From the NCBI RefSeq assembly GCF_921293095.1, contig NC_060257.1, positions 67,712,472-67,776,471 on the forward strand: 64,000 nucleotides of DNA. Reading direction: 5' to 3'. Under the pieces are notes generated by a model. The model did no database searches and was not told where the DNA came from. It saw only the letters and a list, made by a program, of their open reading frames with translations. This document shows positions 25,601 to 36,136 of the stretch, piece after piece; position 1 is the stretch's first letter; every line of letters starts with the position of its first letter. Source of the stretch: Ischnura elegans. Its lineage: Eukaryota > Arthropoda > Insecta > Odonata > Coenagrionidae. The position numbers were made by a program, and so were the translations under genes.

Positions 25601-28600
25601 GGTGAACACATCCCTGAACTAGTAGTGGTTCCGTTGAATGGGCCTTAGTTTGGCTGTAATTAATTAATTTTCATGAGGTACTTTTAACAACCCGCTTATA
25701 GGTCCATGACATCGCACCATTCAACTGATGGGTCAGGTGGGGTAGTGGTTGCGTTTAAGACTACCATCCGGGGGAAAGTACATTGTAGGAATACACGAGA
25801 CCATTCTAGCCCAGAATGTACGTACTATGTTGTAATCCTTGGTTTTCGAAGATTGACGTATTTTATACGCCAGCACGCCCGGTCCAGGGTCATCAACTTT
25901 TATTTCATCCTATTAATTAATGGAAATTATATTTCGGAATGGTTATTTTAGCACATAGGTACTGTGTAAGTAAACTCCCTTTGGAGTAAAGTGAATTACA
26001 AGTGTTCGAGAAATATGGCATTTTATAATCGTTTTGTGTTCTTATTAATTATGTCTGTACGCATATTGTCGATTGCCGCGAGCCTTTAATGGCATGTGCT
26101 CTCGCAAGAGTGGTTTTCATTTTTAATGTGGAAGTGGATCAGTATAAGCAATGAAAAAATTAACATTTTGGCGCACACCAACCCTTGCTAATGTAGTCGT
26201 CGTATCTCCGTGTTTGAAATGACACTGCTAAAATACCTAAACGCCATTATGATGATAAAAAATAGTCTCATGTCTATGCTTGTCGCAATTAAAATTAATG
26301 AAAAAGTTGATGCCATATGATCACAATGAAGACAACAAAATATACAGCCACTACGAAGCTTCTAACCCTGGTCCCCCGGATGGTAGTCTTAAACGCAACC
26401 ACTACCCCACCTGACCCATCAGTTGAATGGTGCGATATCATGGAACTATAAGCGGGTTGTTAAAAGTACCGCATGAAAATTAATTAATTACAGCCAAACT
26501 AAGGCCCATTCAACGGAACCACTACTAGTTCAGTGATGTGTTCACCATTGCGAAGGCCGTAAAAAATACGGCATTGAAAAAGGCGGAGCAAGTTTTGTGG
26601 TCTCCCCTCGTGAGTCAAATATTAGAGGTTCATTAAAAAATCAAGTCTTACAAATGAAATGTATGAAGTATCAACAATACTTGGTCCATGTATATTTTTT
26701 CAATGCTACAAAGAATCAAGAAATCGACACAGGTATGAGGGTTTCCAAAGATGCCTTGAGATAAAGTTGAACTCACCAACAGCCAGCAGCATGGCCACAA
26801 AAGAAAGGAATCTGAAGCCACATATTGTCAGGATCACAGTCTGGTTGATGCATTTGCACACAATCATCAAATGACTGCAAGAGAAAACAATGTAAGATGA
26901 AAGAGATTCAAATGGCATTTTTTCGTAGGAAGAAAACATAAAAAAGGCTCTTTAAAAGTCAGAGTGTCATAAATGACGATTAAATGTTCACAGAGGAAAC
27001 ATTGTTGGAATTCCTAAGGTTTATGAGATTAAATGGCTGATAAATACATATTCGAACATTACTTCCTGAAGACCCAAAAGTATTGCTTATTGTTAGCAGG
27101 TCAATTGCCAGACTATTGTCATTTGAAGATGGAACGAAGACTTAACATCCAAACTGTTGATAAAAAACTCAAACTTGGAACATATGTTTCCAATATCCAA
27201 GTCCACTATGGCTAAATGTCCTTCGAAACCCTTCCAAAATTGGTCAAGTTGACAAAAGTACACCTTTGATACGGTATAACTTTTAAAATTACATCAAACT
27301 CAACTCATTTTGCAGACAACATTTACATTAAGCATCCATATAGGAGTTAAATGCACATATATACATCATGTTTATCAATGCCTCATCCAAATTAGGTACA
27401 TATGATTGATATGTAATATAAGGAGCAATCTCTCATTAGGAGCAATTCATATGTAATAAGAGACCTCTAGGGGGAACATGAATTTACTGGTCAAGTGAAG
27501 GAATGGCGCCACCATGTATCATCAAGCTTCTTAATGATGAGAAATGGTGTTTATTATGACAGAAACAACAAAAAATAGGCACCAACTCATTATACCAGAT
27601 TACATATAAGTATTATTTGATACATTCCTCCACTTTTATTGAAGCTAATTGCATGGATTGCATTATTACTAGATACCTCAAAAGATAAACCCAAAACACT
27701 ACCTAGAATGTAACTTATCAACCTAATAAGAAGGAAAATAGTTTTTTTAAATTACCATCGTGTCACCATGTTTCCGACGAACTAGATGAGGGCGGAAATC
27801 ATCACCAAATCGAAGGAAGTAGTAATAGGATACCAACCTATCCAGAGGTTTTCGAATCAAATTGATGTATATTGGCCTTTGACTCACGCCAAATCTGAAG
27901 GAAAACAAGCAGATATTAATATAATCATAAAAATGCCTTAACAGGGTACACTTTCAAAATTATGTGCAGTTTAATATAATCAGAACTAGATGATCCGGTA
28001 AACTTCGTACCACCTTTTTATCTATCTATATATACATAAATCGATAGCTGTTCTTTAGTCTCGATAAAACTCAAAAACAGCTAAACTGATTTGACTAATC
28101 TTTAATTATAAACTAACTGTGGAAGTCCAAACATTTGATGCTCATTCCATCTTTCAACCATGTTTATCTAATCATTGTGTTACAGATAATTATGTCAACA
28201 AATAAATAACTACCTACAAATTTTTCAGTCAGTACCGTTTGTGCCCTATCACAATTAAATGAAACTTCATACTTATATGCATACTTCATACATACACTTC
28301 AAATGAATATACTATCTTCATCCACATTAAATACAACACAGTTACAGTAGACTTCATCATTTTAATGCTTTCTGATAAACTGTATTTTCTCAATTTTCGG
28401 TGTTTAAATAAGCAAAGATGACAAAGTCATTTGAAAACAACTGTCATATTTTTTAATGTATCCAAAAAGGGTTTATAATAATTTCCTATTCCAGAAACTA
28501 ATGAGTGTAATGGATCGGGTGGTGGCACCAATTGCAGCAATTTTTCTTTTCCACCAGCATAACATAATCCAGTAGATTCACCACTGTATCTTTACACCTT

Positions 28601-30854
28601 ACAATATTGACAAATGATTTTCACATTCCCAACTGCTACTGACTTATCGGCACAATAATCTGCAACCCAATCGAAGTTGAATGCTATTCATTCCAGGATC
28701 GCAGGAGCACTGCATTTTAATCGATTAATTTCGTTATGTCCTGCTTGCTGTTGTAGTGTTTGATGTTCACAAACTAGTTGCATTCTAAGCCAATCCCTTT
28801 CATTTTCAGTCACTGTAGAACGCACTTCTGCCATACCAATACCACTATTATTATAATGTGTCTCGCTGGTCATCAGTACGGTTAGCGTATGAGGTAACTC
28901 GTCGCACATTTGACGACATAACATCAACAGTTGTCTTCTCCTTGGCATTGTAGATAATGAAAAGAAGAGAACCCTCGGGCACTTAGCGATAAGTAGTGTT
29001 GCTTTATCAAACTGCATAAAGGATGACTGTCTTAACGCAAACAATAAACGCTTAAAAACATTATTAACCTAAAATAAGGGAAGAAAGTTTTTGTGCACTA
29101 ATTTTTCGAATAAATAATGACAGGTGAACTTTTTAACGAATGCAAATAAAGAACTAACAAACTTGGTGAATAAACTTGGAATGAGATTTTGAACTACGTT
29201 AAAAATACTGATGGTCGTCAAGGGGACTGAAAGACGAAAATGCTAAAAGTTCTTTTTTCTAAAACAAAAAACTTTTTATACTCGGTTTTTCAAAATTCAT
29301 CATCAATCACATGGAAAACGAAAATTGATAGAAAGAATAAGAATTTGTACTTATTTTTCTTTCCAATCGTATTTATTTCAACTATATGTGACCATTATCA
29401 CTAATTTCAATGTGCAAAAGCAAAAAAGGTCTGCAGGCATTAATTAGGAAGTTTACATGTTTTTCTTATGAAATGAGTCAGGACTCATTTCATGGGCCCT
29501 GCAAAATAATATTCTCACCATTAAACCTTCCCTGAACTTTCATGAATATTTTAAAACCAAAACTAGCCAGATCAGTCCTGTCACTCTCAAGTTTTGGCGA
29601 GACTGCGGTCAGCAATTCATTTTTATTATATAGATATTATTCCTTTCCATCCACCAAATTCTTTCGGTGAATTACCCCACTATTGTAATATGTTAGCAAA
29701 TGTTAGCTAGTTCTTCCTAATTCAGCCATTTGGTCAAAATTTATAATGAACAAAAAAACAGAGTCAAACCCCATCAGCATCAGTGATAAAATAAATTACA
29801 TGAAAGAGCCCTGAATTTCAAAATTTCACCCATTGTCAGGACTGAACAAGCAAAAATTTGGGTGGCAGTAAAATAGTTGCACCAAAGTCTATGAGTAACA
29901 CTCTCCATGAGCACTTAATGGTAATGCACACTGATAAATGAATCAACAAAACAACTTGTTTACAGTGACAGATTAGCCACCACATAAAACATGGTGGACT
30001 TTTCTATGAGCTGAGAAAACAGTTCCCACTCAAGATTGTTTAGCTATCTCACAGGGTGCTATGTTACTAAGACTCGAATATTTTAATGCTGACACTGGTA
30101 CGAAGTACTATCTCATTTTTTTGTGTCAAGTTACCGTTAAGGACTAAAGTGGCCATCTATTTATCAATGTAAATGTAATCAGATATCGAAACTGAACTTC
30201 GAAAGTACATACCTACTGAACTCCACGTAGGCCATGTGACCATGGTATAGGGCAGGCTTCATTGCATCCCAATGAGTTACATTTTGAACGAACTTAGCCT
30301 GAGAGATTCATGAGGAAATATACTTTATTAAATTGAAATAAAATGTGTGTAGAACGATTAGAGACTATGACAAGCAAGCGGAGAATGTGGCATGGATGGT
30401 AAAAAAAACTTACCTGGTTAGCCAGGGTTAAAACATGCATATTTCCTGTGACGTTTATGTGAAGTACATGAAATCCATTTTGTTTACAAAGATCATAAGC
30501 AACTCCCATGAAACTCGTGGATGCAGTCTTTGGAACTCTATTATATATAATGACTAAGTCATTGCGAGACCTTCGCTCCTTGGTTTCGCTCACTCTTCTA
30601 CTTTCCAATTCTTGCACTTGCATGCGCACGACAAGATCTTCTGTCAGTAAAGAAGAAATATTAATAGGTAAATTGACCATAAAGGAAATGTTTCCACTTC
30701 CGTGACAATATTGAGTGAATTTCTACTTACCAAGGTTCCTATTATTGTTCTCCAAGTCATTCACCCGGGCTTCATAATGTAAATAAACGAAAATTAGCAC
30801 TATGAAACCCAATAACACCAGCATTAACCGGGTGGCAGTAGTACGCAGCAACAT
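22619..30854 (-). CDS. Hs2st: Heparan sulfate 2-O-sulfotransferase, seven exons
   Basis: Exons in coding order: 30854-30731, 30640-30414, 30298-30213, 27894-27756, 26874-26777, 24426-24269, 22887-22619. The phases all agree (1101 nt, 366 aa plus stop). It is a Golgi type II membrane enzyme. Residues about 8-26 are a hydrophobic anchor, then a stem. Residues 76-83 (RVPKTAST) are the 5'-phosphosulfate-binding loop with K79. H136 and H138 in YHGH correspond to the two histidines of the human active site. Residues 154-168 (IYINLIRKPLDRLVS) are the 3'-phosphate-binding region, with RKP where the human enzyme has RDP. FDDCV, WLQIPFFCGH and WQMENEFYEFA are family-specific blocks. It transfers sulfate from PAPS to C2 of iduronic acid in heparan sulfate, which matters for FGF and other growth-factor signalling. 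The donor after exon 6 is GTTAAG, weaker than the others. The length matches the family (human 356). Confidence 0.95.
25540..26607. mobile_element. DNA transposon with about 240-bp terminal inverted repeats, in an Hs2st intron
   Basis: The block from 25540 (aggggagaccacgaaacttg) to about 25780 is repeated in inverse orientation from about 26367 to 26607 with few differences, including the internal landmark ctgatgggtcaggtggggta. The roughly 590-bp centre is AT-rich and has no recognisable transposase. A target duplication was not clear, so the superfamily is open. It lies in the intron between coding exons 5 and 6. Confidence 0.7.
28440..29044 (-). pseudogene. Helitron-type ORF remnant in an Hs2st intron
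   Basis: An open frame on the minus strand (29044-28688) ends shortly before further segments that read IAFNFDWVADYCADKSVAVG, then VGNVKIICQYCKV, a stop, RYSGESTGLCYAGGKEKL and LVPPPDPLHSL. This order (AFNYD..., CQYC...ALK-x-GE..GMCC..GK, then PPPEPL) is what I know from the region ahead of the helitron-like N-terminal domain of Helitron Rep/helicase proteins. In-frame stops show it is dead. It lies in the intron between coding exons 3 and 4 of Hs2st, on the same strand. Confidence 0.6.
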
Positions 30855-31139
30855 AACTAATTCACCATTGGGTGGAATTAGGTACATGGGTATTTTTCAT
30901 TACAATCCGAAAGCTTCCCCTAAATAACTTTGATTTCTAACACTGTCCTCCAGTACATGAGTCAAAAAATAACAACATCATCTACCAGCACGATGAGAAA
31001 AGAACTAACAAACACGAACACAACGTTGAGTGCCTCTCGGAGGCAAATGATACGTGGAAATAAAGGCGTGATTAAACCCGGATTCCAAAGACCACAACCC
31101 AATCATATCAAAATTTTCATACACTGCTTCGAGTTAAAA

Positions 31140-32497
31140 ACTTAGGGAAATTTGAGCAATATAGTACAGTGATAAACAGAGCTCCTCACCCCTTCCCCGC
31201 AGTTCATGAATATATCGAGATGCCTCGGCTCGAAAGTCGAAAATATCGACGTATCGACTTAAAAGTCGAAAGTAATCGATAAGCCGCGTGGCGGTCAACA
31301 CGAATTCGATATGCATGTGTTCACGGAGTGAACTTCTCTTGTCTTGCGCGCGGGATAGAGAAATTACGGCAGCCAGTTTGTGCCTATCTACTTTCATGAG
31401 ATTCCTCACAAATATTACTCAAAAGCTTCACAAAAACGCCCAAGCGGTATTCTTGTAATTGGTTGTGGTAAGGGCATTGAAAATGTATATGCCTGTATGA
31501 GGAGAAGGTGCAGTAGATGTAGTTAGAAGTCATTTGAAATTTGCTATTGATTTCTATTAGGCTGCCTCAATTTCTCTGACGCGTTCGCAAACCTGAGAGA
31601 AGTTCTTTCATCGTATTCGCCGGGAAAGTGATAAATCATACATATTATGTGTTCAAGAAGGATACACAGCACCAGCCAAAAATAGATAGGCGTAGAAGAT
31701 TTTTATTTTGAGCTGTAAAACATCTCTGAAACATTGATATTTATCCACTCTTGCTTAACTACCATTTTTCGTTTACTTAACATAGCTAACTGCTTTGCTT
31801 GGAAATTTAAAGTTTGTATACTACAATACAAAGCAGATTTTTTCCCAATAGCAATGAAATTAAAGATAGGACATTCTCCATTATTTTATCCTATCTCCAA
31901 AGCATGTATGTAGCACAATCATGAAACCACATTGCCATCACAAGTGAGTTAATGCAATAATAAACAAAATATAAGCACCAATAAATGCCCCAGCTAGCAC
32001 ATTACATATAAGTAATTGCGATAAGGTGAAAGGAAGAAATAAGGAAGGCGCTTATCAAGTAAGCTTATGGGTTCCTTACGACCAGGCTGAAAAACATCCA
32101 GAGAAATGACAAAATGGATGCTAAACTTTCAGGACTTCGGTCGTAGATGTTGTTTTTATTCCATCGCTTTAGAGTATTCATTAAGGGATTTATGTATAAG
32201 AACAATTTTTCCATTCTTGGCACGTCTTTAGTATGAGTAGAAATAACATCATACAGTCATAATTTGAAAATCATTCACATTTATGAAATGATGACAAAAC
32301 GATGCTTGTAAGAACAACATACAATTTCACAAGAATAGCAAGGTAGAATAATATAAGAATGCCGTAAGGTATCTCTAATATAATTATACTATTCCTCAGG
32401 TTATCAGACCATAAATTAAATTCATAATTGTTAGATTGTGTGGACCTTGAATAAATTCAGTGTTTTCATTCACGCACCAGATAAGTTTTTCAATATA
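31140..32497. other. Upstream region of Hs2st, no gene recognised
   Basis: Contains the presumed promoter and 5' untranslated region of the minus-strand Hs2st gene. Around 31200-31290 there are several closely spaced tatcgac/atcgat motifs (including taatcgataag) that resemble insect DRE-type promoter elements. The rest is AT-rich and featureless. Confidence 0.35.
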
Positions 32498-33190
32498 CAG
32501 TAAAACCTCTTCACATCGTAATGGAGGGGACCAAAATTAGAGCAATTTGATGTATGGAGGTTCACTATAAAGAAGTTATAGTGATATGCACAATTTTTCA
32601 TATCCTTTGGAAATGAAAGGCACTACCGTCTTTTAAACCATTATATTTATGCGTTTGAATAAACATACATGCATTAGTGAATATATATTTATTATTTAAT
32701 GATAACAGAAAGCGAGCGCTATCACATGATTTTTACCATTATTTGAGAGAAAACGATGTGATCTCTCCTAATTCAACAGTCACTTAAAATGATTAAGATA
32801 GTTGGATATCTTTTTTCTTAGTTATTGTTAGGTATGCTCTCATATGGAACAAAATGGCCATAACTAATGGTTAGTGTGAAAATCACAACTTATTAAAGGT
32901 GTAATAGAAAAAAAATAAGCCAGAAACATTTATTGCTGAAAATGTCATTCCATGTACGTAATCGCGGCTGCATTAATGGGCTCAAGTTGTCTCGGTACGA
33001 TTTGCGGAGGTAGTTAGGCTGTCTCGGGGGTGTCTCCTTGGTATGATAAGTGGAGGTTTTACGAGATAAAGTGGTTCATTACATAGAGATTTGCCTATAA
33101 ATTTACATGTAAATCTGACAGGACTGTAGGGGTGGTATGAAGCATGGAAGTTTATGATGTTAAGAGGTTCACTACATAGAGGTTTTACTG
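32498..33190 (+). mobile_element. Tigger/pogo-like MITE, 693 bp
   Basis: CAGTAAAACCTC at the left and GAGGTTTTACTG at the right form perfect 12-bp inverted ends, each flanked by TA (32496-32497 and 33191-33192). A further partly repeated inner motif (gaggttcactataaag / gaggttcactacataga) lies near both ends. No coding frame. Confidence 0.75.
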
Positions 33191-33221
33191 TAATTGGATT
33201 TTAAAATGGTAACTACGCCTC

Positions 33222-33345
33222 TTACTCTAACCAGTTGTTGTGGTGTAATAGTTAGCCTATAGAGCTGCGGATGCATAGATCATACGTTCGGTTCTCCCTG
33301 GTTTAATTTTTTTTTTCTTTCTGCCACAAGGATACTTGTACTATG
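33222..33345 (+). mobile_element. Possible tRNA-derived SINE
   Basis: TGGTGTAATAGTTAGC resembles a pol III A box, and CGTTCGGTTCTCCC about 45 nt later resembles a degenerate B box, followed by a T-rich stretch. It immediately follows the Tigger-like MITE. No target duplication was seen, so this is tentative. Confidence 0.35.
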
Positions 33346-34211
33346 CTTTATATCTTCACCGGCCAGTCCCTTATTGTCATTAATTTTTTTCTATTTACGA
33401 GAAAATCTGTAATCAGGTATTAAGCTCTTATAAAGACTCCCTGAATTTCACCGGTAGGCTTTAAATTCATGTCGGGATGAGCAGCGTAGCATATATAGTA
33501 CGCTGTTCAGCCACCTTTGGCGCTTCAACAGAATAGAGGATACCCCAGTCTGAGGATATTTGACGGCATTCCTTAGGTACCTATTCTTCCCTGAAATCTT
33601 ACCCTTGCCTTATACAAGCCCCTTAGCTTATGATAAGCTGCTTATCAATTTTTTCCGTAAGAAAACCATAAGAAACAGATAACTCTCTTACTTTGTGCTA
33701 TCTGGGGTAATGTATGAAGCAAAGTTATAGACTCAAGGTAAGTTTACAGGCAAACACTAATGCATTATTATCCACTAAAATTGAGCCCAAATGAATGAAA
33801 GCTCCTTTTCACTTAGGAAAAATGGTGTAGGGAAATATTATATCTGAAGGTATGAACCAAAAATGCTCCAATGCATCAAAATAGGTTACCTGCGAAGCTT
33901 TTACATCTGTTAAAATTTTTGTCAGACTTGATAAAATTTATGCAAGCATTATAAATTTTGTGACAAAACTATGCATTATTCATGCTTGCAGTGAAAAAAT
34001 AATTATTTTTACTATGCAATAACACTGAATTATTATATTGTTTAAATTTGATCTACCATCTTCCTGGGGTGTCTTTCTGCCTCTGTTACTGGTGGCATCA
34101 TCAGGGAAGATGAAAATCTGGCAAACTTGGTTCACTTCTAACAGAGTTGTCTCTCTTTCCCCTGCTTTTTTGTAACCTTTATTTGTATCTTCATTCCTTT
34201 ACTGGATGTAG

Positions 34212-34364
34212 TTCACTTGTGTCAGTGTTGAGGGGTTATATTGAAAGCGCAAAACCTGAAAAAGTTGACTCGGTACTTTTCCTCAATGACTTCATCACCC
34301 AATTGGTTTCAACACCTCTGTTCCATTTGCATTGTTCCAGTGAACTCTTGAAAAAATTGAAAAT
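34212..34364 (+). CDS. Putative internal exon of an unrecognised gene
   Basis: An acceptor (ctggatgtag) and a donor (AAAAT|GTGAGC) bracket 153 nt, open in a frame that reads like folded protein (VLRGYIESAKPEKVDSVLFL, then NDFITQLVSTPLFHLHCSSE and LLKKLK). The phase is the same at both ends, so it could be a cassette exon. I do not recognise the family, and I could not find partner exons in the neighbouring sequence. It may be an isolated exon of a gene with very large introns, or a relic. Confidence 0.35.
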
Positions 34365-35029
34365 GTGAGCACTAGGAATGCTAAAATTTCACACCCTGAG
34401 AGATATTGAGCATCTGTATTGCTTACCATTGTAATAAACGCGGCCAAATTTACTATTGTGTAATTTATTGAAGTGAGGTTAATTACCGGACTACCCCAAC
34501 ATCCTTCACATGTCTTTAAGTCTCAATTCATATGCCACCCGAATACAAACCCAACTCCTACCAGCTGTCTCGATCCATGGTACTTTTGGTGGCAAGAATG
34601 CATTAGAGAACTCAACCTAATCCCTCAATACCTATAAGCAAGTATGCTGATTGCAATAAGGTAATATATGTAGAAATGAAGATTAAAAAATACTGTAAAA
34701 AGAGGGAGGAACACTTGATGAAGTGAAAGAATTTTTTTTTTGTCCCTGACAATGGGTCGATAATGGATGCAAAAACTCAGAAGAGAAAGTACCTCCTGAA
34801 AATGATGAGTGAAAGTACATATTTCATGCAGTAAAACTTTAATAATACCGATTTCAAGATTTAGCTGAAGGATTTGCAAAGGCCTCACATCCCTTTGTTC
34901 AAAATATTTTATGTGAGTGGTTTTTCTTTTTAATTTGAGTGACAAAAATTCAATCTCTCTTCAATCTTTTAAACTTAGTCCAGCAAGACCATTGAGAGAG
35001 AGAGTGGGTATACTTACTATAGATTCAAG

Positions 35030-35285
35030 CAGTGGCGCCGACTCCATGGGGCTTGAGGGGGCCCGAGCCCCCTCAATAATTCGTTATGGGTGTGAGGAAA
35101 AAAGTGTCAGGCTTGCCGATTTTCGGAGTGTCCAGATATTGAGATTAGAGTTCTCAGTGTTCAAATGTTGATCATATGACTCTTCTAAAATGCTTAAAAA
35201 ACTTAAAACTAACTACTTAAAAATTTCCCGGGGAAAGATCCCCGGTTTGGGCCCCCCCAATATTTTTTGTAAGTCGGCGTCCCTG
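35030..35285 (+). mobile_element. hAT-type MITE with 8-bp duplication GATTCAAG
   Basis: GATTCAAG at 35022-35029 and 35286-35293 encloses an element that starts CAGTGGCGCCGACTCC and ends GTCGGCGTCCCTG. G/C runs near both ends. Same subfamily as 21696-21949, in the opposite orientation. Confidence 0.8.
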
Positions 35286-35299
35286 GATTCAAGTAAAAA

Positions 35300-36136
35300 G
35301 GAGTGGTACCACTATGAGTTCAGCGCAAGTGTTGCATTTGCCTCTAATTATCATGTTCTGAGAAATCTCTGCAAATCAGTAGAAAGAACTCTTAGATCCT
35401 TCTCCTATCTTGCTAGGGAAAGCTGAGTGTCTCATCAAGTTTTGTTGTGAGTTTGTCCACAAGTGTGACTGAAAAGAGAAACTCCTTAGTCCCTTATCTT
35501 ATCTCATTTGTATTCTCCGGGTTTACCTTCAAGCCTTGAATCTCTCTCTTTAGATACTTACCTACTCTTCCCGGGCTTTTTGACTGCACAAACTTCCTCT
35601 TGGGGCCTTTCCTTTGTATCCATTTCCATAGGAGATAATGTGAGCCAACTTCATATATATAGCTTGGCACACAAATATTTCCTTAGTTCCTCGTGTGCCT
35701 CTCTCTGTGGATGTTATCCGCAATACTTTTTGTCAAGGTGGATAGGATGGTTTTGCTTCAGATATTTTAAATATCTTTTCTCCCAAAGGTGTCATTTTAT
35801 TCACATTTTTCTATGATACGAATATAAGTATAATATCAGTGCAATATTCAATCAAGATCGATTAATTATATGTCGGCATTTGAATTAATTTTATTAGAAT
35901 TGATAATTGTCCAATGGTGTTTGATGTTAAGCTAAGTTTCACTTTTTCTTTGCCAAGTTATGCATTGTAGGTGCAAATCAGATGGAAAAGATTCTCACAG
36001 GAAGTTTATTCTGAATTTCTTTGGAACTTGTTTGGGACCAAGCCAACTTATCGCATTCAGGATTGAGTTCACTTAATTTCTACAGTGATTTGCAGGAATT
36101 TTTTTCTACTCCAAAAGTTTTTATCTAAGTCATTCA
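35300..36136. other. Intergenic stretch upstream of the CUB gene
   Basis: One long open frame (35508-35816) is rich in Ser, Leu, Phe and Cys and has no family resemblance; it is probably chance or repeat-derived. The promoter of the CUB gene must lie here, but no core motif stands out. Confidence 0.35.

Noticed and set aside
31134-31409. Minus-strand open frame of 91 codons upstream of Hs2st
   Set aside because: It lies where the promoter or 5' untranslated region is expected and resembles no family.
35508-35816. Plus-strand open frame of 102 codons
   Set aside because: Composition biased to Ser, Leu, Phe and Cys with no signal peptide and no splice context. Probably the reverse of an unknown repeat.
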